64,000 bases of DNA from Paragordius varius (taxonomy: Eukaryota; Nematomorpha), in contig OZ176050.1 of assembly GCA_964247055.1 (NCBI GenBank), positions 12,276,001-12,340,000 of the forward strand, written 5' to 3'. The notes beneath the pieces were generated by a model that was not told the DNA's origin, did no database searches, and worked only from the letters and a program-made list of their open reading frames with translations. Made by a program: the position numbers and the translations under genes. This document shows, one piece after another, positions 18,486 through 29,300 of the stretch; positions within the stretch are counted from its first letter, which is position 1; every line of letters starts with the position of its first letter.

Positions 18486-21400
18486 ATGATGGCTAAAAAT
18501 GGTTTTTTGCCGATCGCATTCACTGAGAGTAAACGTCGATGTTTGGCCCAGATTTGTTTTTGGATTTGCACGAAAATTATTTTATCATCCCTAATTAGCA
18601 TAGGGATGACTTTATATTTCTGGTCCCTATTGGCTAGAAACCCTACACTTAAATTTTTATTCTGGCGGAATAATAGCTTAGTTATTTCTCTCCTTGTGGT
18701 ACACACTATAGTTGTGGTGTTTGAAATTGGTTTAACTTTTTATTATATTATGTGGGAAAACAATTTATTCTTAATATTTTTTCACCTATAGCGAAATGTA
18801 AAGCCCTAATAGATATAAGAGCATATCCATTTAAAAGGCTCACGTGGTCCACATTCATGTGTTCAATGATAATTTTTAATTGGGCTCTAACATATGCGTT
18901 AATTGGTGTTGGCAGGTTAGATTTTTCGCAATATATATTTGCAGGTTTTTAACATGTTTGTAAAAATAAATTTTCAATTATTTAGAGTTTTTAAGTATTT
19001 TTTAATATATGTATAATCTAAAAAAAATGAGTTATGCATCCAAGAGATACGAAACAGCGTTTTTTTTGAAACAAGATACCATTCCGTCTTTTAAGTATTG
19101 TTTTTAAAAGAACTCTATCGCTGGTTAATTAAGTTAATATTATTTTGAAAATAATTGTTGATATTTTAAACTGTTTTTGTGATCTGAAATCAAATCATCA
19201 AATATAAATATCTTCCAAACACCGTTTGCGTCGTTATGGGTTGCCGGACTATTAAATAAAAAAATCGAGATCATACATTCTCATTATAAATAAAATGAAT
19301 AGTAAATAACTTACAAATTAATATGGTAAAACATTTGTAATGTTATAATTTTTGAATGTATAAATTTTTTACGTAAATTAATCCCTTTAAAAACAGGCGT
19401 TAGAGCAATAAAACGCTGCATTATCCTACACCCATAGGATTAAAATCAAATCATCATATTTCGATTTAGGTCAGCATGTCAAATTTAATAATCAATAACT
19501 GGGTATTTTCCCTATGTTACATAAATACTTGGATTTTAGGCTTTCTTGCTCAATTTTTTTCGATTAGTTCAACAAAGCTATTTTTTTTATTAGAGCCATT
19601 TTTTTCGGTACGAATGAGGGAAATAAAAATTGGACAACACGCGTTTTATTAAAATGTTGCTTAGTAATAATTTTTCTTCGTATCCGCTCTTAAGTGACGC
19701 TAAACTAAGCCCTTATTTTGGAAAAACTCTATTCTGCGCAAATATAAAAGAAATAGGGATGGCCATTAATTTATTAAATTTTTGTAAAAGTTTTCCAGAA
19801 CATTGCTAAGCCTTATACATATTTATAATTGGAGCTAAATATCCAAAAAATATTTACGCTTTTTGTAATGAGTTTGGTAATTTGAAATTTATTATAAAGT
19901 AATTACTTTTAATAACAGATATTTTTTCATTGATTTAATAATTTTTTTTAAAATATATTTTTCATTAAAACTATTTATACAACATTTACAGTAAAAATTA
20001 GAATTATACGGACAAAACGCAAAAATATAAAGACAAATATTTTTTTCTAAAATACAACCATATTTTTTGAATTTTGATTTTTTAAAATATAACTGTTTTA
20101 AATGCAACTATACAATAGAAATTTGAATTGGTAGCACAATCAATTGTGTAGTTTATGATTGTAATTAAATATTTTATATAGCATAAATTAAGGTTTTAAA
20201 TAGTCTGAAATATTTGTCTTTATATTTTTACGTTTTGTCCGTATAATTTCAGTATTTACTGTATTAAATTTATTTCATTTCTTTAGTTTAAGTATGTTCA
20301 TCAAAAAGCGGTTGGATAACGGGGCCTTAAGAGGGTTTTTACAAAATGCAATCATAAACTACAAATCTGATATAAACAATACGGTTATGATCAATAAAAT
20401 TCAAATGGGTATGTGTGTCGTATAAATTTTAATATTTTAGCGTATAAACTTTGTATCCTTTGTATTATCAAAAATTTATTTTTTTCGTTAAATGGGTATA
20501 AATTTTTCTTAAAGAATGGAAAAAACAAGAGCTCTATGGTTTTAACACATCATATTCATCAACAAAGTATAAAAACTACCATAGAGCTCTTGTTTTTTCT
20601 ATTCTTTAAAAATATTTATACCCATTAACGAAAAAAATAAATTTTTGATAAAATAAAGGATACATGATTGTATAATAACAATTGGAAAAATATTCTTCAA
20701 CAACATATAGATTATAAATGTTGTGGTATTGATGGTTATCAAGATTGGTTCAATGTTAGTTGGCTTGATTCAAATGACCCGGAAATTAAAGCCCATATTG
20801 TCCAAGAACTTTATTCAAGGTATGAATAAGATGTGTCTCTAGATCAGATGGGCCGCATTTACAAAATATATGGGAGTTGATAAATATTTTATTACATTTC
20901 AAACATAAGACTGTAAAAATTACCATTTATTTTAACAATTTTTGCTAGTATATTACCAAAATTCGGTACGAATTATATATAAAATTTGTTTAAGAATACA
21001 ACTTTACCTATGCAGTGAAAATTGAAATTATAAGGACAAAACGTGAAAATATAAAGACAAATATATTTTTTAAAATAACAACCCCATACTTTTTATTGGT
21101 ATCACAATAAATTATGTATTTTACTATTTTATTTAAATGTTTTTTATAGGATAAGTCGTTTAAAAAAGTATGGTTGTCTTTTGGAAAAAAATTGTCTTTA
21201 TATTTTTCCATTTCATCCGTATAATTTCCATTTTATTTAAATATTGTATTTGAAATTTCTCGCTGGCTGCAAAAGGATGGCCGCATGTTGGCTTCGTGAT
21301 CTAGTGTTTATAATTTTTTAGTTAAAAATAAAAAGTAAGAAGTAAGAATTTGAAAAAACTTTGCAATTATATATTTTGTCCATAGTATAGGGGTAAATGG

Positions 21401-24400
21401 TATAAGCCCCAAGCTTGAACAAATCGAGAAATTGTCAGATCACGTCCCATGGAGTTGTTGTAACATTTATGCTGTAAGACCATGCATACATTTTGGAATA
21501 AAACAGAATTCTGTCCATTTCAACTATGATTATAAGCATACTCACTTGGATACTCTTGATGGATTCGATAACATTCTTAATGAAAAAAATAATGCTAGAA
21601 AACTTAAGGCTTCTGGTTTAACAATCTATACGAGGGGCTGTGCGCAAATTTTGAAAAAAACTTTTAGCGAATATCTACTCCATTATTTTGCCATATCAAG
21701 TTGGATCTTTAGCTGCGTAGAGGTGGGATATATAATTCCTTAATTTTAAATACAAAATTATTCGACATACTTATTTTGCTGTAAATTACGCTTTTGTATT
21801 GCTAAAATTGTAATTATTCATCTAAATAATTTATTGGGATTTTTATGTAAAATAATTATTGATTAAATGTGTTCTTAATTATTTTTAAGACAATAGCTAT
21901 TATCGGATTCATGTATTTACATTCATCAATTGTTCGCACAATATTACAAGAAGATTTAATGGCACCGAGCTTTGGATGTTTGTTGGGTGGTAAAGAAACA
22001 TCGATTTTTCAAATACGTTTGACCAATAGTAATTTTCTTTTTAAATTCATATTTAGGCCATATTAATAATTTCAATTGGATAAGGTATTAAAAATCTAAC
22101 AACCATTTAATAAATTATATTGATATAATTTTGGCAGCATATATTAAAGAATATTATTCCGAAAGCCACACGGTTGTGTGTTTACGTATAGAAGCTTTTT
22201 TATTTATACGGGGCACAAAATGAGATTTTAAACCAGGAACCTCCGCGGGCATCATTTTTAACTCAAAAAAATTGGCATGAAATATAAATATGGGCACTCA
22301 TAAATAATTTATTAGATTTCACAACATAAGACTGCAAAATGCAAAACGCAATAGAATAATTTTTTTGTAGTTCTTGCCAGTTGGATAGATTTATTTATTA
22401 AAAAATCTATCGAAATATCAATTTTGCTAAGATTTTTGCAAATTCTGAATTTCCAATTTTTTTGCGGACCGCACACAATCTCCGCGTGTTGGACACCCCT
22501 GCCTTAAACAGTGGTACTCAAACCGAGGCCCTAAAAGTGTTTTTTTATAGCCCTATTATATATAAAAAAATTTTCACATATTGATTTTGAGTATAAATAT
22601 CTGCAAATGTGCCACACAACTATGAAATTTTATGGATATTATAGGATGCGCGGCTTTTGTGACTAGATAATATTTTTTGAGGCCCTATTTTTCGGTAAGT
22701 ATAACTGCTCAAACATACTTTAAATAAATTAAAATATGATAATAATATTGTTTTACTTTAATAGGATTTTAAATATGACAAAACATTAGGGTTTAAAAAG
22801 CCGAAAAAACTAACATAAACTTTGTGATGCTTTGATATAGAGCAGGGGTCAACTTATTTTTCCCGCGGACTACGTTTTTGGGAGAAAATTTCAGGCGGGC
22901 ACGTGTGAACATTAATTATTAAAAGATTTATTTAACACTTTCAACACAAATGATGCATATATATATATATATATGCATATATATACAGGTTGCGGTGACT
23001 AGCGTAGGCCATTTTAAAATATATATTACAAACAAGGCTTGGAACCCGAGCCTATATTTAAAACCGATTCAAAACGAGTTTTAAAATTTTAATTGGTCGG
23101 TTCCTGTTCTTAAATTTTTTTTCGGTTTAACCGGTTTACTCAAAATTGGAACATTTAACACGGTTATATAAATTTAAAAACTCTGGTTCTCATCATGGAA
23201 CAACGGCTCAATCAAAAAAACCGGAAGAACCGGTTCTGTTCTGGTTCCAAGTCCTGATATATTACGAAAAATAATTTTTTTCTGAGTGGTTATAAATAAT
23301 GTTGATTCAAAAGACCTTTGGTTACCACAATCAGCACAAATACTAAAACATTTAGATTATTGAATTTACAATGATGGGGAAAGGCATCTTTTTATTGATT
23401 CCATAATATTTCTTTTGTATTCCTAATTTTCAAACAGTGCTTCAGAAGCTTTAATAATAACTTCTTTCCAAATTTCTCCGTCTTATTTAAATAAGAATCT
23501 CATATTTTATTAAAATTTCCGATATTTTGCAAGTTGCCATTTTTTCTTTTTTTGCTGTATATCACAATACAGTGTATATGAGCATTCAGTTGCTCTTTCA
23601 ATAATTTGCTTCCTCATTTGCCAATATCTGAATTTTTGATTGTTCATCTTAAGCGTAGTAAAAAGTATTTGGTTATTTTTTTAGGGAAAGTCAAGATGAA
23701 GTTGCATAACAAACAACATTTATCATTATTCATTATAAAAAATAAACTTCTTCCCTTTCATTATAACGATATAGCCTGGCATTTTTCTGGCTTGAATTTT
23801 TAAGCATAGTATAATATAAATTTATGAGATACCTCCATCTGTTTTTTCGTTATATTTAAACTATTTCCAAGAAAATGTTTTTAATAAAATAATTAAATTT
23901 TTGTTAACAAGTAAAGTAGCGTATGCAGTAAAAGATTGTTAGTGCAAAATAATCTTAATGAACACAAAACAGGGGGATATTATGGATATGTTTATAAATA
24001 GGACTGAGTGATAATTAATATATGAAAATTGTCCCCCTGTTTTGTGTTCATTAAGATTATTTTGCACTAACAATCTTTTACTGCATACGCTACTGTAAAT
24101 TTTTTCGAACACAAAAATAAATTATAATTTTGTGGAGAAAAATATCTATGCAAAAATATTTTTTACATTTTTTTTTAAAAAACTTTTAGACGGTTACTTT
24201 TTGAAATCTCGCGGTCACGAAGTCGACCATTTGAACACCCTGATATTGAGCAATAACCACGAAGGTGAAAATATTGTGCTTATATACTCGCTATCTAAAA
24301 TAAAAAGACCATTTGAACTGTGACACACTTTTGTGATATATAATTTTACGAGTTTTTCTTTTTAATGGGATTTAAATCTGTATGTAAATGACAAATTTTG

Positions 24401-24938
24401 TGATAAATAGTTTTATCCAAACTAAACACAAAACTAAAGCAGGCTTAAGGTATGCAAAGTTTTGTTTTGATAACTCTCCTAAAAACGAGTTGATTTTAGT
24501 TTTTACAGTGAAGGAAATTCGCTTTTAATAACAAAAAAAACAAATGTAAAATCAATGTTTTTAACCGTGGTTTTTTCTATTATTTGTATAGTGAAGAAAA
24601 TGCAAAAGTATTACGAAGAAAATCGAAACAAAATTCCTTCCACCGAATGGGAATACAACTATAAGCGTTGGTGTGAATTGTTAAAGATCGAACAGGAATA
24701 CAATGAATCTTTATCGCAAACTACTAAAATTACAGTAAAAATTAATATCATGCAGTTAAAACATAATAATATGCGGACAAGTATTTTTTCGAAAGACAAC
24801 TACACTTTTTTATACCTTAATTTAATAAAATATTTAATTAACATTGTGAGATATATAATTAATTGTGTTACCTATATATATGCTGTTTCATACTTTGCAA
24901 TATTAAACAAGGTATGTCTATATAAAAAATCAAGTTAA
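18486..24938 (+). CDS. Peripherin-2/ROM1-like tetraspanin
   Basis: Exons: 18486-18729, 18792-18915, 20287-20408, 20711-20819, 21386-21722, 21890-21989, 24190-24264, 24592-24938; phases match, about 485 aa. Four membrane helices surround a large loop with the tetraspanin CCG motif (DYKCCGIDGYQDWFNVSWL), then VPWSCC, RPC and TRGC, the exact cysteine order of the PRPH2/ROM1 subfamily. IAKCKALIDIRAYPFKR after helix 2 matches that subfamily too. The loop has an insertion of about 24 residues before TRGC. The cysteine that links vertebrate peripherin oligomers (Cys150 in human) has no counterpart in exon 3. Vertebrate relatives shape photoreceptor disc rims; the role here is unknown. The last exon runs into a MITE at 24733, so the final ~68 residues are transposon-derived, or an unrecognised donor ends it earlier. 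Confidence 0.85.
19989..20261. mobile_element. MITE, 'CAGTAAAAATT' Tc1-like family, copy a
   Basis: The left end CAGTAAAAATTAGAATTATA continues with 'cggacaaaacgcaaaaatat'. The right end is its complement, ending TACTG. TA flanks both sides. It lies in tetraspanin intron 2. Confidence 0.75.
20451..20668. mobile_element. Foldback hairpin filling tetraspanin intron 3
   Basis: Arms of about 85-90 bp ('tgtatcctttgtattatc...gagctctatgg' and its near-complement 'ccatagagctc...gataaaataaaggataca') flank a loop of about 40 bp. The hairpin takes up most of the 302-nt intron (20409-20710). No obvious target duplication was found. Confidence 0.75.
21013..21250. mobile_element. MITE, 'CAGTAAAAATT' family, copy b (decayed)
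   Basis: The left end CAGTGAAAATTGAAATTATA and inner 'ggacaaaacgtgaaaatata' match the family. The right end is recognisable ('tttcatccgtataatttcc') but its tip is eroded. It lies in tetraspanin intron 4. Confidence 0.6.
22200..22501. mobile_element. hAT-like fragment with 'GGACACCCCTG' end
   Basis: The right end CCGCGTGTTGGACACCCCTG is a typical hAT terminus. GC-richer words 'cctccgcgggc' mark the left part, but the left tip is unclear. Further hAT-type ends, 'cagtggtactcaaaccg' at 22511 and 'caggggtcaac' at 22852, suggest several overlapping insertions in tetraspanin intron 6. Confidence 0.45.
23033..23256. mobile_element. hAT-like MITE ('GGAACC' family), copy 2
   Basis: CAAGGCTTGGAACC at the left and GGTTCCAAGTCCTG at the right are inverted. 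The interior is rich in 'aaccgg' words. Same family as 7876-8553. Confidence 0.65.
23914..24095. mobile_element. Near-perfect hairpin MITE ('CAGTRGCGTATG' family)
   Basis: About 63-bp arms are almost perfectly complementary ('aagtagcgtatgcagtaaaa...' and '...ttttactgcatacgctact'), bounded by TA. The centre shares 'ggatattatggatatg' with the copy in PIGO intron 2. The high arm identity suggests a recent insertion. Confidence 0.8.
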
Positions 24939-25009
24939 AAATCTAAAGCGGTCTTTTGAATAAAATATTTGTCTTTGTAACGTGTTGTCCGTATTATAGC
25001 ATTACTTTA
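24733..25009. mobile_element. MITE, 'CAGTAAAAATT' family, copy c, overlapping coding exon
   Basis: The left end CAGTAAAAATTAATATCATG starts inside the last open reading frame of the tetraspanin gene. The inner 'cggacaagtattttttcgaa' and the right part 'gtctttgtaacgtgttgtccg' match the family. The right tip is diverged. Confidence 0.65.
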
Positions 25010-25019
25010 AGAGTGTCCT

Positions 25020-25655
25020 TTAATACTTCATGGTCCTTGAACATAAGTTGCTTGAACACTTCAAGTGGGTCCTTGAACACTTCAAGTTGGTCCTTGAACA
25101 TTTCAAGTTGGTCTTTGAACATTTCAAGTTGGTCCTTTGACTTTTTTGTTTTTACCTTTTATCAATCAAATCGTAAATCATTCATTTATTTTATCGTTTT
25201 GACCTATCTTCGATAATTTATCAAATATTTTAAATCAATATCAACTTTTAATCATTAAGAAACCCTATATCTTTATTAATTTTAAAATTATTTTGGATAT
25301 TTATAGGATTATAACACTTAATTAAAAAATATATAAGTTGTCTGGGTTATTATTTACAATTTTTCATGGAAAACATTTAAAAGTTAATAATTTTTTTAAA
25401 TTGGAAAAAATACAACAAAAAAGTGGTTTTTATATAGAAATTTTTATAATGAAAAAATATGTAGTAATTAGGAAATTACGTTAAAAAATAATAAAATAAA
25501 AAAATACATGCAAAAATCATGGTTAAATCAAACTTTAAAAAATTTAAGGACCAACATGAAATGTTTAAGGACCAACTTGAAGTGTTCAAGGACCAACTTG
25601 AGGTGTTCAAGGACCAACTTGAAATGTTCAAGGATCAAATTGAAGTGTTAAAGAG
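25020..25655. repeat. Inverted pair of 21-bp minisatellites
   Basis: Left arm 25020-25140: about five copies of a 21-mer ending 'ggtccttgaacacttcaagt'. Right arm 25545-25655: the complementary 21-mer 'aaggaccaacttgaagtgtt', about five copies. They are separated by about 400 bp of AT-rich DNA. The right arm is open and encodes heptads of the type FKDQLEV (ORF 25519-25734, +); the left arm encodes the same heptads on the minus strand. This lies in the convergent gap between the tetraspanin and ZC3H14 3' ends. Confidence 0.8.
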
Positions 25656-26303
25656 ATTCTTGACAAATGGTATATCAATTTTTACTGTATATCACCAACA
25701 AATTAGACTGCTGAAGAAGACGAGCCATTATTAAATATTGAATGAACTATAACAAAATTTTGAAGACTTATTTTCTTATTAATTGGAACTATAAATAAAT
25801 ATACAATATATTATTTAAAGGAAATTTATTAAAAAGATTTGGACCACTTTTTGTATTTTCTCTATTCCGCATTCAATCGAAATGTAAAGAGTTTTTTTGG
25901 ATTGAACAGTTATATAAACAAACAGATCGAAAATCGTTTAATAGGAGTAGGGATGTGCGAATTGATACACCTATTAATAACAACAATATTTTGTTAAATT
26001 GATTGGTAATCAGAATTATCATTTGAAGCAGTAAATGCGAGATTCTGTATTGTTTTCGAACCTTTTTTTTTCAAAAATTTACGAATTATATCCGTAAAAG
26101 ATAGAAATTTATACATACATTTATTTTATACCGTAACTCAACTCATCACCAGGCATAGAAAATGTATATATACCACAATTAACATAATTTAATGTCATAT
26201 ACAAGTAGTTTATTATTTAAAACAACTAATAATGTAATTCCTTTGATTTTTAAAAAAAAGTTATAAAAATTAAACATTATGTGTATGTATATATTAAGGA
26301 GGC

Positions 26304-29300
26304 TCACGACACTGCCGTCCTAATATTAGCAGCTAAAACATTCTCAGTTAATCCGTTATTATTAGTCCCTGGTAAAATTAATTTTTCTTTCTGTATATTT
26401 GGATTTATCCATTTATTTCTTGTTGAGGAAGGTGGTATGGGATGATAGCCTGTTTTTCTAATACTATTAGAAAGATTGTAGGACTGCGGTGCAAAATATT
26501 TCGTTTTATTATTCACAAGGCTATAATTTGAGACTTGGTGCATGTTAGTTGATGATGAGGTAATAATATTATTAGAAGTAACGTTTGACTGAGATGATAA
26601 AAAAGTTTTATTTGCCAATAATGGTTGAGGATTATTGACAACGATTCTATTGGGTCCAGTGTGACGGAAAGAACAGCCAACACGTACACAACCCTGACCA
26701 AATTTACATTCCTATGAAAGATGTTATATATTAAAAATTGAATTTTTACCATAATTTGGGCATTTATAAAAACTCATTTATTCAAAAACTCTTTCTTATG
26801 CATTAATGGCATCTTGACTGATTGATAAAAAAATTGGTAAAAATGTTGAAAGCAATGATTTTATGTAATCTAAGTAGGTTAATGAAATTTAATTTTGATA
26901 AGATAACAAATTAAATACCGGAGGATGCATATAAGGACACGTAAGATTGTGACAAACTCCGCCAAATCGACAAGGGACTGTGGATAATGGACCTAAAACA
27001 CATAACAATTTTTAAAATCAAAAACATAAATCTTTCCTATTTATCCTTCAAAAAAAATGTAATTTTTTATTAAAATCATTTCAAACAACCTTTAACCATG
27101 CCAGAATTGGGAGCGGTATTTTTAACCGAATTATCTAGCATAGGCTTGTTGTTATTATGTAAGGGTTGGTTGATACTATCCAATTTAGTATTGGCAAGTT
27201 CTCTCCGTATACTGGCATGAGTAAATGGGCAATCTTTTTTAGTACAATGTGCATCAAATCGACAATTGGGATGGATGAAAAGACATTTGTCACCAAAAGC
27301 ACAATTCGGGAAATTTCTGACCAAAATTTAACATTGTTAGTATTTTATAAAGTACAATTAAATGAAAAAATATAACTGATGAGAGAAATTATATTGATTA
27401 CCAAACACAATCTATAAAACAATAAGTGTAATAAAATAACCGCCTTATATATATATATATATTTACTACTAAATATATGAATGCCAAGATAAATTCAATA
27501 TTTGCATTAGTAAAAATATCATTATTTTTATTAAGATGTAACAATATAATGATTTAATTAAACACAAACTATTCCAACTCTCATAAATTAGATAAATGTA
27601 CTTTAGTGAAAAGACACAAAATAAAAAAGTTTTCTAAATTTTAGGACTTACTTGCATGGTTGAGTAGGGTGATGAAAGATACAGGCATCCCCATTTTTGC
27701 AGATTGGCCAAAATTTGCACCGTTCTTTAACATTGTCGTTTTCAGAAAGTTCCATGCTTTCACCATCTCTATAATTATTGTTATTATTGACGGTTTCAAT
27801 GTTAATTTTATCATTGTCATTATTTATGATAATTTTCCGATTTGTCGTGTTTATGGCGGAAACTCCAAAGCGTTGATATTCATTAGATATAACTTTGTCG
27901 TCTATAAAAAAAATTAATATATCTCGAAAAATTTCATGGGTTTCAACTAAAATTTCAATTAAATTTATGTTTTCACACTATATTTTTTGATAAGAATTGG
28001 TTTAAATAAAACATATGTGAAACCTTGTAAATGTCTATTTCCGAGTCTATGGGAAAGGTTTGAGAGACTAAGATTTTGATTGCCATAATCACCTTTTATT
28101 TTACCATTATTATTGTTATTGAGCGTTACAGTAAATTCAATCGGCTTACCATCGTAATGTATGGTTGGGTCAGTTAGGTCTTCCATGTAAGCTTCAGGAA
28201 TTTTGTAAACGCATTTTTTGGACAACATTTTTTCCGTCTCATAATCAAAAACAACTTTTTCTTGCGGTGATTTGGAATGTAGTATTGTGTTCTTTTGTTC
28301 ATTAGTATTTGATGTTAAATGATTCTTTACGAAAAAAATCCAAATTTATTAAATTGGATAAAATGGTTTAATATGAGGGCAAAAAAGATGAGTTGAAGAA
28401 TAAAGTTATAAATATATTGTGAAAAATATTGAAAATAAAGATATTTCATAAAGATTACCTCAAAATTCGTCGGCATATGTTGTTGACTCAAAATATTCGA
28501 CGTATTCTTATCCTGGATTTCTTGCCTATTATTTATAAAAGATTTGCCAATGAATTATGTAATAATGTTTAGTAAATAATAAAGTTAAAATCAAATCTCA
28601 AAACCCAAAAGAACAAATTCCATAAATTGTTATAAAAAGGTTTATTCGGTTTAAAATTTGTTTATTTGTAATTTTAGCGAATGTAAATCCCTTTTCAATA
28701 AACTAACTAAAATATAATTAAAGTAATTTTTAAATTGAACCCGCATATATTAAAGATCTGTTTATTATGTATTGCAATATTTAAAATAATGTAATAATAT
28801 TTTCGTGATATTTATAGACAATCTTAGAGAGAATATATAAATATACTCGTTGTTAGGGGTTGAAAATTTTTTGCGTCTATTCCTAATTTCTTCCAATGTT
28901 AATGGAACAGTTGGACGTAATAATGAGGAATCGCTACCTAAAATTAATGGTCAAAAAAATTGGTATTAAATATAAAATAATACAGTAAAAATGAAATTTT
29001 ACGGACAAAACGTAAAAATATAAAGTCAAATATTTTTTTCCTAAAAAACAACCATGTTTTTTGAATCTTGATTTTTTCAAATATAACTCATTGTTTTAAA
29101 TAAATTGGTAACACAATCAATTATGTATTTTACAATTGTAATCGAACGATTATTATAGGATGAATTAAGGTTTATATATATATATATATATGTATATAAT
29201 TGTCTTTATATTTTCACATTTTTTCCGTGTAATTTCAATTTTTACTGTAATATAATGACCATTATGAAACAAATGTGAAATTATAATTACAAACCAATTT

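Noticed and set aside
18752-18952. Separate gene starting at 18752
   Set aside because: The frame is exon 2 of the tetraspanin; a 62-nt GT-AG intron (18730-18791) joins it to exon 1 with VVVFEI-AKCKALI continuity.
25020-25655. CRISPR array
   Set aside because: Units are contiguous 21-mers without spacers, in a spliced eukaryotic genome.
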